Part shown: positions 17,852 through 29,697 of the stretch, piece by piece | Layout of the letters: each line of letters opens with the position of its first letter | Position numbering within the stretch: position 1 is the first letter of the stretch | Assembly: GCA_047495785.1 (NCBI GenBank) | Contig: JBLDXI010000001.1 | Span: 2,418,001 to 2,482,000, forward strand | Direction: 5' to 3' | DNA: 64,000 nt | Origin: Lepidodermella squamata | Lineage: Eukaryota; Gastrotricha | The notes under the pieces: model-generated | Databases searched by the model: none | What the model was told of the DNA's origin: nothing | Seen by the model: only the letters and a program-made list of their open reading frames with translations | Made by a program: the position numbers and the translations under genes

Positions 17852-19352
17852 TTAAAACGGATAAATGACCAGTGTCTCGTCGGCTTGGCGATGAGCTAGG
17901 ACCAGTTTGTTGGGACTTTCACTAAATTGCATAAAAGTGTCATCAAAATCGATTTTGCTCGAAGTATCACCTGTGACCCAACCGTCCTTGAGAAAACCCA
18001 GAATATTAGCACAGCATTAGGAATTAGGACATCTATCCGGATTTAAAAGATATTGGTGAATTATAGGATTATGGAATTTGATTATGGGAATAATTTTTAC
18101 TATAATTATCCCCGAGTACAATTTTTCCGGATTTTGTTCACAGCAATTTTCCAGATTTTAGGGGGTAAAATCGGCCTGCCAAAGGGTAATAGTGGGTAAA
18201 ATCCCGATAATTAAACTCTGTATGTCGCTTGGCTTTATATTTTAGGAACATTTTTATCTGAACTCACCCAATCTAGATAGTCGATGTTGATCCACTGCTG
18301 CTTGCCGTTACAAGTTATCAGCCCCTCCGGTCGGCGATTCAACGAATTTCCACTCGGATAAACCTGGTTATCAATGCAGTTCTCCCGCGCGTAATTGAAA
18401 ATGGTATCCCCACAACAGCCCCACGTTTTGCGCTCAGCACTTGACAACAAATACCGCCGATTGGCGCAAACCGTGAACGCGAACCCATTCGACAACGCCA
18501 GGCTCAAATTCGTCCGACCCTGAAGATTGCCATCAATGCATAAATATCCATCAGGGTTGTAAATCGCCGAATTGCAGCACTTGTTGTTGTCTGTGGAGAT
18601 GTAAACATTCGTATCGCATTGAATTGCGACTAAAGGACGGGGGGTGGGAGGTACCGGGACGCCAGGGGGTAGTAACGGAACAATCGACTGGCTACGGCAG
18701 CCTTGAAATCGCGAATCGAAGGCCGTCATACCGCAACACGTGAGAAATCCATCGTTAGGATAAACGACCGTACCGCAGCATAGGAATCCAGTTGGGCAGG
18801 TTCGATTACCAGCGGAAAACGGGCCGTAAGCTCCGTTTAAATCAGGCCTCATCGTATTCGCCCGCGGGCCTGGTTCGGAAGATGGGCCGGAGCTTCGGCT
18901 TTGAATCTCGCCCTGGATGCAAATGTTCGTCGCTGGGTTGAAAACCTGTTCCCCGCAGCATCGATTCGCCTTGAATGTTACGTAATCAATAGCGCCGCAT
19001 GTCATTAGGACCAACCGCTCGGGCTGGGGTGGGTCGGGCTGGCCGGAGATTGATGGTAGGATGAAGTTGCGATTGCAGACCTGAAAACGGGTGTCGTAGG
19101 CATTCGACCCGCAGCAGTCTAATATGGTGTATTGGTCCTTATAGTATTGGTCATTACAGCAGAGAATTCCGGCAGGGCATTCATCTAGTCGGCCATTAAC
19201 GAGGGGGTAACCAGGAGGGTAGGACGCAAACACTCCTTAAATTTAGCAAAATTTTAAACATTTTTTAAATATTTTCTAAAAATTTTACTCTGTGCTGTGA
19301 CGTGTAACGAGCTGCTAGCTATGAGAGCTCCAATAAGTAGCAGTGGCACCAT
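17852..19352 (-). CDS. Secreted galaxin-like di-cysteine repeat protein
   Basis: Three exons, 19289-19352, 18268-19235 and 17852-17986, give 388 residues. Exon 1 encodes the signal peptide MVPLLLIGALIASSSLHVTA. The middle has at least five repeats of the type C-C-G-(x3)-(Y/F)-(D/N)-x6-7-C, e.g. CCGEQVFNPATNIC, CCNSAIYNPDGYLC and CCGDTIFNYARENC, with intervening CxxxxxCC motifs. This spacing is that of galaxin repeats, known from coral skeletal matrix and other animal extracellular proteins. Pro/Arg-rich linkers separate the repeats. The last exon (45 residues, no cysteines) follows a 281-nt intron. It probably contributes to an extracellular matrix or coat. Confidence 0.78.
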
Positions 19353-20031
19353 TTTTCTAAGGCTGAAATATTATGATGTAAGACGGGGTCAATTTAAAGT
19401 AAGAAACTTTTTAGTAAGATCTCGGGACTTGTTTTTAAATGCTTGCGCACAAGATAACGTGAGAAAAATCTGCGGCCTCCGTCATTCCAGAAAATTTGCT
19501 TGTTCCCTAATGAACTTGAGAGGCTTATTATCAGTTTCAAGTTGTTGTTTTCAAGCGTAAGCCTTTTAGTTGCCATATCTCGTAATGCGTGATGCGTTTT
19601 TTTTTTCATCCCCAGCGGCGTGTTTTGCTCATCTTCAATTGTAATGAAATGAGATGTTGTAGAGTTCAGGTGGGAGCAGCCATGAAAATGCGTGCCAACA
19701 GTGGTTTAATCGAAAAAGTTGAGTTCAGCTGACGTCTTTCCAAGCGTTTTTTTACCAAGCAAAGTATTGTCGACGTGTTTCTGTCTGAACATCAGGTAGA
19801 ACAGGTTCGAAGAACTCTCCAATTCTCCAGTATTCGTTACCAATCCGCAAAAGTATCATTGAATTCGAAGTTTTGATAGAAGTATCAGCTATCAACAGGG
19901 TGAATGTATTTCTAGGTAGATCTCATCATACAGAATGACTTATTCTTTGAGAGCAGCGTCCTAGCTATCACCGTTCTTGAGATAATCGCCCAGGTGAGAC
20001 AGTGGGTAAGGTCACGTGACCAACTTGATGC

Positions 20032-20578
20032 GACCGTTAACAAGTGAGAGGTGGGATTTGGCGTATTTTCTGTAGTTTCCAGCAAATGGCAAAACGTGTG
20101 TTGACTTGAAGTGGGACGATTCTTGGATTCCTAGATGTTTTTTGTCGGTTTTTCTGGAGGAGTTCGAATTTCAAAATTCAGATCTCTAGGAGGTTCCCAT
20201 CCACACCAATAGACGGGAGACCCCAAACTGTCTCCGAAAAGGCTTATCGATTTAGTTTGACGTGGAAGCACCAGCTTGATTCCATCCAAATTTTCGAATG
20301 TCTTGGAAGATTCCTCACCTCAGATTTTCCCAAAATATATCGGCTACAAAATGAAAAGGACATCATAATTTATAGCGCGACGAATTATTAATTGATGAAA
20401 TAAAACCTTAATTTTTTAACCGCGCATTTTTTCGAATTTCACCCGTACACTTTAAAGCCCATTATCTCAGCAACCCTGATGACAATCGAACTCTTTGAGA
20501 TATCGTTCGACTCCTCGCTCATTGATCCTCAATTCGGCATCAAAAATGTCGCCAAACCCCCCTTTTCACTTGAACGGT
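20032..20578 (+). mobile_element. GTTAAC-family MITE, full-length copy
   Basis: About 547 bases with inverted termini. The 5' end is GACCGTTAACAAGTGAGAGG with GGATTTGGCG; the 3' end is CGCCAAACC...CTTTTCACTTGAACGGT. It aligns along its whole length with the copy at 39074-39620. It encodes no transposase, so it is non-autonomous. Confidence 0.75.
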
Positions 20579-20896
20579 TATGCATCAATTTTAAATCGGT
20601 GAAGTATAAACAATTACCTAAATCCCAACATTACGTGTCAAAATTAAATCAGAACTCGAAACGATTAGTAGCAAAAATTGGCCACTGATATACTAACTTA
20701 GAAATTTTGGTAAACCTTGAGACTGGGTCCAACAGGGTCAGATGTAAGATGCGGCCATCGGTTAACTATCTATCCAATCGTTTTGTTGCCTTGTGCGATT
20801 TTATATATTTTAATTATAATTTTTTGCTTGAATAAGGAGGACAAGAATCATTCGGGAAAATCACATTTTCTAGAGTAAGTTCAGTTTTGTTTGCTG

Positions 20897-23161
20897 TTAA
20901 GCCAAAGGACATTGTGCAGGGTTGGCAATTCCTGGAACAGCGCACGCGATCGTTTTTTGAATCCAATCAGTATACGCCGAAACCGGGACAAAAATTGCCG
21001 GCTTTTGGGCAGCGCAGTCTGCACCCCGGCGAAGGTATATGCCGTACTGGATGAGAAAAATAATCATGGCTAATATCTGCAAGTTAGGACTCTCATACCT
21101 GAACCAAGCGCTCTCCAAGACCCCGCTTTTCATTTCCAGGCGCCTGAACAAGAAGGGGACTACCTTCGTCGCCCTTGCAGGGGACCGTTTTATCCTTATT
21201 GCTACTCACAAAGCACAAGTCGAATCCTGCTCTAAATTCGTCCGAGCTGTAGGCTTTCAAACAGACATCATCGTTTGGTCTCAATCCGTTGACATAACGA
21301 GGCAGGCCTGCACTAGTCATAGGCGAGCGGCCATTTTCACCCCAGCCTGGCACGAACTCATATTCGTCGAGGTTAACATCCTGCCCGGAGATGCAAATGT
21401 CGGAAACATAGGGATTGGTGAAGTCTGCAGGTAGCTTGAGTTGAACAAGTATGACTTGGCCATCGGCTGATTTGACGACATCCTGAATAGCATGAATTCG
21501 CTCGTGGCTCTCTACCACCATTGTGTCATGTTCACCGACGTAAGCTAAATAATGGGTAAAGTCGTAGTCCCCAGCAAAGCAACTCGCTGCTGTCAGGAGC
21601 CAATATTGGTCAATTATTGTTGCAGAGCAAATATGACGTCCGTTCAATCTCAAACTGACCAAGTAGGGGAATTGGCCTGGTTGAGGAATAACCGGGCTGG
21701 TTACGACCTTCGGGACAGGGGTCAAAGGCACCTTAGGGCTACCACATGGCGCGGAACTTTGGACAATGCGACACGCCTCAATCGCTTGCATGACTTCACT
21801 CTCGCTTAGAACGTCATTCCAGATCATCAGGCAGGACATGGCAATGCTTTGATTCTGACCGAGCCAATGTGAAGCTGATCCGGCTAGAAGGCCATTTCTG
21901 TTATAGACATTTGACGCCCAAATCAGTGGCTGAAGAGCTGGGGTTTTGAACAGGCCATGACGACCGAATACGCTAAACATCCCAGTCATTCCGTTGAAAG
22001 TAAAAGCCGCGAATGTCCAGCCTCCACCTTGCTGTATCATTTCGTACTTGGCAATTTCCATACTATTCGCCCGGAGGAAAATTTTTGTCCTTTCTTCGTA
22101 CCCAATCTGGAAACTATTTGCAGTCTTCCCAAACTGAAATAGGCCGCCACGATCCTGCTTGTCGATTTTTGCGAAGAATGCGACTGTGAACGAAGCTTCG
22201 ATGGCTAGCTTTGTGTTACTGACTGACAGCAATGTTTCCCCTTCTTGACTTTGCAGGGCTGTTTTCGGGTCACCGAATGGTCCTGCTACCAGGTTGGTAC
22301 CGCTTGCCTTTCCCTCGCCATTGAAGCTGTTCGGTCCAACATCTGATTGACTCGAAAGGGGCCAAAGTCCCACCAGATTTTGCGGTCGTGGCCAAGCATT
22401 TATTTGAGGAGGCTTGAGCCTGCCCGATGAGCACATCTCTGGGATTTTAGCGATATCTTCAGGGCTCAAAATGCTGTCGTATGCACTCAAGCATGAAATA
22501 GCATCTCCGTTGTACATATCTTGGTTTCCATTGTTCTGAAAAAGGAAGAAGCACGAATTTGAAAGCTATAAACTATAAGTAAATATTAACTCACGTTTGT
22601 GTAGCGACCAACAGTGATTACAATATCTGAAAACTGTACTTTCGTCTCAGCAGAAATTCGGAAATGCTGATTACCGGTTTTGCCAAAAACCGTAATGCTA
22701 TTTTTGACCTCGGAATATGTAATGGCGAAGAAATTCCACTCGTATGCTTTAACAATTTGCACAGCATCCTGTTTTACGGTGTAAACATAGAAAAACTGGT
22801 TCTTTTCAACTGAAATCGTCATCAGCGTCGCAGCAGTGCTTTTTAAGCTTAATTTCAAAGTCATTCTTTCGCGGGGGTAAGCATAAAATGCAACTGTCAA
22901 CTCTTGAGTATTTTTGATCTCGTATGTGCACATCCATTTGTTTGACTCAGCAACGGTGTAACTGGTATCCGGCTTCCCAAATGGTCCCAAGATTGAAGCG
23001 GGCTTATAGCTGTAAGTGTCTGTCGGAGGGCTGCCATCCACAATGTTGTTCAGCCGAGTGACATTGTCGAATGCTACCCACAAAACAGGCGAAGGATCTC
23101 CCGACACCAATCCGACCGAAAGCGCAAGTAGGGCGTGACACAAAAAATACGAAAAACTCAT
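20897..23161 (-). CDS. Two LamG-type domains fused to an inactive trypsin-like domain
   Basis: Three exons, 22595-23161, 21099-22535 and 20897-21046, give 717 residues. Residues 1-23 are a signal peptide (MSFSYFLCHALLALSVGLVSG). Residues about 25-225 and 240-445 are two concanavalin-like LamG domains; each opens with an LW-x-AF/LWPLS strand and closes on a Cys after an SxED/SESEV helix. From about 470 a chymotrypsin fold follows, with WLLTAASC, GWG and PCKGDEGSP. The catalytic His is Ser507, the Asp position holds Gln, and the catalytic Ser is Glu646, so the whole triad is lost. This is a serine-protease homologue, probably a binding or regulatory protein in body fluid. It has its own TATA box. 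Confidence 0.88.
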
Positions 23162-23206
23162 GTTCAAGTGAAAAACAAGAAATGTAGCGTCACCAGGTAC
23201 CAATGC

Positions 23207-23216
23207 CCTTTTTATA
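23207..23216 (-). promoter_or_regulatory. TATA box of the LamG/protease-homologue gene
   Basis: TATAAAAAGG on the minus strand lies 46-55 bases upstream of the start codon at 23161. This predicts a 5' leader of only about 20 bases. No splice acceptor lies between it and the ATG, so this gene appears to have a conventional promoter. Confidence 0.5.
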
Positions 23217-23404
23217 ATCTCTTTCAATTCTGCCAGGATTACTTTTTATTTTATCTGCCCGCAATATATTGCGTTTCCAAGGAAAATAACTCGTTTTTCC
23301 GTGGTAAAGTTTTCTGCCAATAATTGTTGTGCATTGACGAGTAGTTATTATTATCGCGCATTCCGAATTTCGAAGAAACTGCCATGTTTTCTTAAAAATG
23401 GTAG

Positions 23405-25021
23405 CTAATCATAGTGTTTTTTCGCTACGTCGCCGTGATTCCGCTTAATGCCCAGGCTTTTAGAACGACTGAGAACTTCGTAAAACAAGACGCCAGATAA
23501 AATGCAGCCAGCCCAAACAATCGTGATGTACTCGGCTCGGTTGGGAAACGCAGTGCCACAAATAGTATACCAACTACGTGGCTCCCCTACGCCGTTGCCT
23601 ATCGCCATTAATGCGTCGTAGTCTTTCTTTGGTAGGCAATCGAAATTAAACAGCTCACTGGATCTGAAATCGCTCGGACAAAGATATTGTGCTCTGGTCA
23701 TTGGCTTTAAATAATCAAAGCTATTAGGGTTCTAGTCCGGAAAATTGAAGTAGACCTACCCCAACAACAGTTTGCACAACCATCGTGGCATTGCATGGCC
23801 CTATCGTTTGGTAGTAGCCGGTTGAGGAAATTTTGCTAGGGTCCACCAGACACACCAAAATCATGTAGAAAGCACAGTTGACGAACGCTAGTAAAGCTGT
23901 AGCATCCAACCAGCCTGATTCTTTGAACCCTCAAAATTATCTCTTATATTAGCTTCTATCACCGCAGTCTTGTAGATCTTACCTGGTTTTGAAACCGACT
24001 CATTTGCACGGACAGCTTTGAACACGATAAGGGCATAAAGACTAAGCAGGGTGACGCAAATTATCTCGGTGTGAATTCCGTGAAAATCGTGAAGAGGGTG
24101 GTATATAACAAGGAAGCACATCACCCCGATTGGGAATGTGAGTATGCCAGTGAAAAAGGAAACCAGAGTCTCTTTCACGACCCCTCGGCGCTGACGATAA
24201 TGTCCTCCGGCAATTAATTTATGAAGACCATTGAACAGAAACCAGTTCGAAGCCGTAAAGCACGCATGAAACACGAAGGAACTGTATGAATGCTAGAATC
24301 TAATGAAATAATTTTACGAAACTGTCTTACTTCCATGGAACCCAATAGAATCGGTCAAAAATAGACGGGTCGGTGTCGTGGAAGGTCCACCAAAGCAACT
24401 TAGTACCGAGAATGTCCATCGGATAGTCGACAATAACGGTCATCAAACCAGCCGCGAAAGGTTCCGCCCATGGTTTCAGGTTCATTCGTCTGGCAATCGC
24501 ATTTCCCAATTGACTCAAATAGATATCTTCAAATAATGATAAAATGGCGTTGTTAGTCGAATTTCAAATGACTCACATAGGCATATCGTGTGCAGAGGAT
24601 ATCGACGGCCAAAGAAAATGATGGTCGAATGGCTCTCCCAGAAATTATCAAGATCTGGTACCAAAAAGCAAAGCAGCTCAACCCACAAACCATTGATTAA
24701 AGCCGATAGCCAAAGATAAGGAATCCGACCACCCTCGCGAAAAGCTGCGAAAAATTGTGGTTAATCCTCTATCCTCTTTGAAAATTGCGATTGTTACATT
24801 GATAAAGCGTTCCGAGAGCACAAAAGTAGAAGAAGTATTCGAATGCTAAAAATGATGGATGATTCTTGAGAATTATTGCTGGGTCACGAAATTGAATGAG
24901 CCATTCGGACCATGAGTCTATTACACGCCAATCCTAATTTGGGATGTTAATTATTTGGAATCTGTAACTCAGGAAATAAGCCCACCTGATTGATCGGAAT
25001 ATTCATCAAATCAACCTCCAT
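23405..25021 (-). CDS. Multipass membrane protein of unknown family
   Basis: Seven exons: 24986-25021, 24798-24933, 24577-24744, 24331-24526, 23983-24281, 23760-23929 and 23405-23704. All join in phase with 48-57-nt introns. The product is 434 residues with eight to nine hydrophobic segments and no signal peptide. Visible segments include FLAFEYFFYFCALGTLY, IPYLWLSALINGLWVELL, FFTGILTFPIGVMCFLVIY and ITIVWAGCILSGVLFYEVL. Polar motifs between them include PWAEPFAAGLM-VIVDYPMDILGTK, HPLHDFHGIHTE and a C-terminal basic tail. The His/Asp cluster near HDFHGIHTE could bind metal or be enzymatic, but I cannot name a family. Confidence 0.75.
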
Positions 25022-25388
25022 TATTGAACCTCTGTAAATAGACGCTTTTTGACTAATTACACCGGGGACAATTCAAGAAAGATAGTTAAGTGGATAACCA
25101 CTATCTCTCCAAATCTCTTATCTCGTAAAATAGCCATTTGATTGAGACCTTAGTATATCGCTCATTTTAGCTTGGGATTTATCAACCATGTCAATATTTT
25201 AGATAGCTGGAAAGAGCTAAACAAAAGATACGGGCCAGCAGGAAGGCCAAGAGCTCAATGGCTACAATTATTCTCAGTTCTCATGATAATCTCATGGTAC
25301 TTTACTCTCAAGTTTCCGAGTATTAATGATGTTTTATTGCTTAGCCTTCAGAACCATTTCGAAGAATGTAATCTCTGCCGTTCACATT

Positions 25389-26745
25389 TCAGCGAGGAAA
25401 GATTGCCATGGCCCACCTTGTGCCACCACGATAAGAACCATCCTGGCATTCATTAAAACTGGTGCATCGAAACCACACCGCATTCGGGTTTCGTTCCATC
25501 CCTTCAGCTATTTGATCACTATGATCCTTGTGGCCTGGTTTGTACATGTTCAACCTCGCCCATTGTTCCAATTCGTCTGTTTCTACATCAGGCATGTGGT
25601 AACCAGCATGAGTTGTCCTAACAACGCTGAATTGCTTAACATTCGTTTGAGAGTGGCCAAAAATGATTCCTTGCGTTGAATAAGCCGTCCCGCTCGGGAA
25701 AGGCACGGGTAACATTATAGCAGCCCAGGTAATACCAAATTCGGTTAGAATCAGACACCAAGTAACTCGACCGATTTTATTGGGAACGTAAAGCCTTCCC
25801 CCGGCCATTTGAATACGCAAGTTCTCAAATTGGTGCCAAGCAGTAGCAAATGTCAGATTCTTGCGCGACACCCAATCGCGCTGTTTCAGTTGCTGCTCGA
25901 TGACATTTAGACGCGGGATAACAAGCAAATGGGGCTTGTCAAAAGGAATGTCGAAGTAAGAGGCGAATAAATAGCGGTCGAGAATGCCTTGGGTAATTGA
26001 ACGCTCGTTGAATCTATTGAAAATTTCAACAACACTGTCGTCGTGATAATCGTATTCTAAATCATGCTCAGAGCAGCGGAAATGTCGATAGCTATCTATC
26101 AAAAAGTCTCTCGCCACACGTTCCAAATAGTCAACATCCAGCCGAGGAGTGCTTAATTGGAGATTTTCACGAAACTTTGGCGGTCTGTAAAACTTTATTT
26201 GCGGCTCCCATCTCGTTAATCCAGTGATGTATTGAGTCTGTGGATTTTCAATATCTTGTAAGAGCCTCGTCCTGGCAGTAATTCCTAGGCATCTAGGCAC
26301 CGACTCCCCAATGTAAGCCATGTAGACTCGCTGAAATGCCAACATGTCGGCGCGGTTTTTGAACGTAAGGTTTAAAGCTGGTAAAATACCCCTGGAGTAT
26401 CGTAGGTTGAAGAAGGTGAGGTATCCTGGAGTTTCTTTTGGAGGTTTTGGAGTTTCTTCATGCGATGCCGTGTGAGATTGATTTGTCAAAAAGTAGGAAT
26501 ATACGCGATATCTCCTTCGAGCAATGATGTTTATGCTTCGGCTGTATTCGTTGTTCTTAACACTGACTTTGTAGCGAACACGTATTGCTGGAATTGGCTC
26601 ATTTCCAAAGTCAAAGCTACTCACGAGAACTTCAGCCACTGTCTGAAAAAGTTTCATTTTAAGCAAGCCCAACTGATTACAGCCTCACCGATAAAGCCAT
26701 ATAATATCGTGGTTGATGGAAGCCTGGATATCGATCAGAAATCAT
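25389..26745 (-). CDS. Uncharacterised protein, family X member 1
   Basis: Two exons, 26689-26745 and 25389-26642, give 436 residues. There is no signal peptide and no membrane segment, so it is probably cytosolic. It is clearly related along its length to the product of 29698-30942. Shared motifs are YIGE-x3-P-x-CLG, F-N-(R/K)-FNE-(R/Q)-(S/T)-IT-x-G, PF-(D/N)-(K/R)-PHL, WC-x-I, (I/S)-WA-x-IMLP, Y-(S/T)-TQGI and VVRT. Both share the same short first exon with a phase 0 intron. The N-terminal 100 residues look like a beta-rich domain (strands around RVRYKVSVKNNEYSR), followed by a mixed domain. I do not recognise a family or reaction. Confidence 0.72.
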
Positions 26746-26889
26746 TTTCGAGTTTCGTTGAGAAGATATAAGCGTTGAAATTGATTGGCAAAAGGAAAGT
26801 AAACTTATTACGAATACAGCCTTCTTAAGGTGGATTTTTACGAAATTCCGATTTTTAGTTTATTTGTTACAATTTTGAAATTTCTAATT

Positions 26890-28200
26890 TTATGAAACCA
26901 TTTTGATCCCATAGTAAGCTAGCGTAAAACAGCCGCAAAGTAGAGTACCCACTCCGACTATGAGATCTGCAAGTCTCACAATCCGTATTCCTCCTCTGTC
27001 GTTAAACCGCAACACAAGAAGCCTGCCGAACAGCTTCTCAGAGACACAACACGCCACTAAAGTGTACAAAGTGATCAGCAAGCAAATTATACTGAAAACC
27101 ATGACAATATTGATTAGGTACACCTCCTGCGCACTTTGAGGTATGAGTTGGAAAATCAACGTCAGTACTACAACCATTGCCAGATTAACAGTTACGCAGA
27201 ATGAAGGTCTATCGGGGTGCTGGGGATCCATTATTAGTGCTGAGATTTGTAGCAGAAACATGGAAATAGTCGGCAGAATCACATTTCCAACGTAATACTG
27301 GTACTTGCGCCGAATTGTTAGTGTCGCGGTAACATGGTGAAATTTTCCGATATTGTAGGTTGATCCGTTGTAGCTAACGAACTCCCAAATATCATCGTCT
27401 TGCAAAGGTACGTAGCCTTCAGAAATTCCGATTCGTTCGATATTAATGGCAACTTCGTTACTCAGATTTTCGTTTTCGAATTCGAAGGTGCAATAAGCGG
27501 TGTCAAATGGGAATTTCAAGTAATTAAAACCGAAGCACAGCGACGTGAATAAGCGAACGCAGTAGATTAGGAATCGAGGGCCTGTTGCCTGGAACGGTCT
27601 AACTTTAATAAGTCGTTCACTGCGGAAATCGAACAAAAGATTAGTTTTAGCTTGAGACTTAAGAGAGGATACCTTCTCAAAGGTCGTGATTCGGTGATAG
27701 AATTCAAATACTGCATATCAGGCCACCATACGGAGTCCGACGGAATCTCGAACTGGATTCTGTCGAGAGTTGACTGTGGAATCCTTTCATAATCATTCAT
27801 CAGTTCGTAGCGAATGTCTCTGCCACATGGGATGAGCCAATAAACCCGAAAGGCCATCGTTACTGTCATGCTGTTACCAAACCCATTTTTAGGTAATTTG
27901 CATTTGAAATCAATCTTACGTCATCGAAGCATCGCTGATGTCGTTGATTTGGTTGATGTCTGAAAGTAGGTAAGTTTGGATAGGACTGCTGTGATTCCCA
28001 CTTTGAAGGTGCCACTCTGTCGGCAGATTACTCGCCGTCGCTATCGGGCAAAGCCGAAAGAATGTATCCCTCATCTCATCGGTCTTGAGAGAAGATGGCT
28101 TAATCTCGAAAGCCGATGGCAACTCGTCCCAACATCTCACATCGATTACCAAAGTTAGGAGGAATGCACAGGGAAAAAGTCGTAGTTTCCAGTTACTCAT
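26890..28200 (-). CDS. nAChR-like Cys-loop channel subunit
   Basis: Three exons, 27920-28200, 27673-27870 and 26890-27619, give 402 residues. The start at 28200 gives a signal peptide (MSNWKLRLFPCAFLLTLVID). The ligand domain keeps WWPDM (loop A region) and ends in four membrane helices. M2 is in VTVNLAMVVVLTLIFQLIP, closest to the nicotinic type, preceded by DPQHPDRP. The Cys-loop, C188-FGFNYLKFPFDTAY-C203, has 14 residues between the cysteines where 13 is the near-universal number. The TM3-TM4 loop is only about 30 residues. It should be a plasma-membrane channel subunit; ligand and ion selectivity cannot be read. Its paralogue is at 35756-37635. Confidence 0.9.
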
Positions 28201-28433
28201 AATTATTTTTAGCACCAAGTAAAAATAATAAAGAAAGATATACAAGTGGAGAGTAATGCGACATGTCCCTATGTGTATAACTGTGCCTTTGCACGATGAC
28301 ACTTGACAGACATTCCCACTTTACTTTTTACTACCGTGCCGCACCTTGATCCGTTGTAAGAGGACCAAAGAGAACCATTGTAAGAATATAGGTAGATACA
28401 TTCATGTTATTCTATCACTTTATTTTCTCTAGT

Positions 28434-29566
28434 TCATGACTTGATGTAAAAACTGGCCAAAGACCATTGATAGCACGTAAAAACGTTAGCTGAAGGCAAT
28501 GAACACATTTGGGCACAATCGGACAAGCAATTCAATTTAGCTCTCGGGCCTGTATTTCGCTTCTTCATATTGCAGACTTCCTTGAACCTCTCGCGATCGA
28601 CAACAGCATTCGGGCAGCAATAGCAATTCGCGGTTGACCAGTTGAAATCGTGACAGAAGCAGGATTTAGCGTCTAGTGGAACTCTGCGAGTTGGCAAGGT
28701 TCTCAAAGTCGTCGTTATTGGTAGGGTTAGGGTCATTGGCAATGGTTCCAGTGGCGGAGTAGGCACTGATCCCCCGATATCCCAAATACTATAGGGTCCC
28801 GAGCAGTAGTGAAATCTTTCACACTTCCAGGCCGATATTGTCCGATTTCCTTCGGCAATTTCTAGGCCAAGAATCGCTTGATAAATGCATGAAGCTACAT
28901 TCACGCAGTAATTGTCGACCGATGTGACAGAGCATAGCCATGACAGAAGCAAATCTACGCCTCTAGCCATAATAGGGAAGTTGTTGTAGATTGAATTCGA
29001 CGAAGGAGGTGATGGAGCAGTGCAAACCGCCTGAAGTTGCATGGTTGACCAAAGTGGGCAAGAGGTCGATAGCATCTCGCTAACAGGCCGCCATGAGTCG
29101 GAATACTGCTTCTCGCAATCCTCTCTGCATATTTTGGAAGAATCATTTTGAAACCTGTAAAAGCTACTTTAACAAGCTGTCTTCATGAATTTTGCGTATT
29201 TTACCTGTTTAGGAAATTCTGTCTTAAGGCGCCACTTGCAATAATAAATCGAGGTGCCACATCGCATAGAAGCTTAGTAATAGCGATTTCCGTTTTATCC
29301 GTCATTCGGACCGTTCGACTGAACCCTTGGCATTGCTGTGTTACGATTCTAGCATGTGTCAGTAGGAAAGAAGCGAAGTGGGCCAGATCATCTTCATCGT
29401 AGAGAATACTGCAGTAGGTTCGAATCGGCTTTTCCTTCGGTTTCGGCAGCTGAATTTCATCTGGCTTAGCCTCTCGATCTTCGCCACATTTGCATTGCAC
29501 AGTTTTAGCGCCGAGCACTAAAACAATGTTGATGAATAATAGCTTGATTATAAACAAATAATGCAT
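28434..29566 (-). CDS. Secreted cysteine-rich protein of unknown family
   Basis: Two exons, 29205-29566 and 28434-29154, give 360 residues with a signal peptide (MHYLFIIKLLFINIVLVLGA). About 26 cysteines follow, in two blocks. The first is helical-looking and spaced (CREDCEK, TSCPLWSTMQLQAVC, WLCSV-NYC-ASC), reminiscent of nematode secreted Cys-domain proteins. The second is dense (SCFCHDFNWSTANCYCC). A Pro/Thr-rich linker (PPLEPLPMTLTLPITTT) lies between. It carries N-glycosylation sequons such as NRT and NWS. Function unknown; it is probably extracellular. It lies between a channel gene and family X member 2, all on the minus strand. Confidence 0.72.
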
Positions 29567-29697
29567 CTTGTAATTGAAGTTTATGGCGAGGGTCGTTGCT
29601 CATCATCATCATCGACGCTGTGTAGCAAAAAACAAACAATGCGCGAAAAACAGGCCGCTAATTAGTGAAAACAATTTTTTATTTGCGAGAGTTTTTT

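Noticed and set aside
17518-17868. A 116-codon frame containing NPNPNLNPKNNPN
   Set aside because: The motif is the translation of the telomere-like CCCTAA tract, and the frame overlaps the last exon of the galaxin-like gene on the other strand.
20479-20688. A 69-codon frame
   Set aside because: It overlaps the 3' end of a MITE, has no homologue in the other MITE copies, and lacks splice context.
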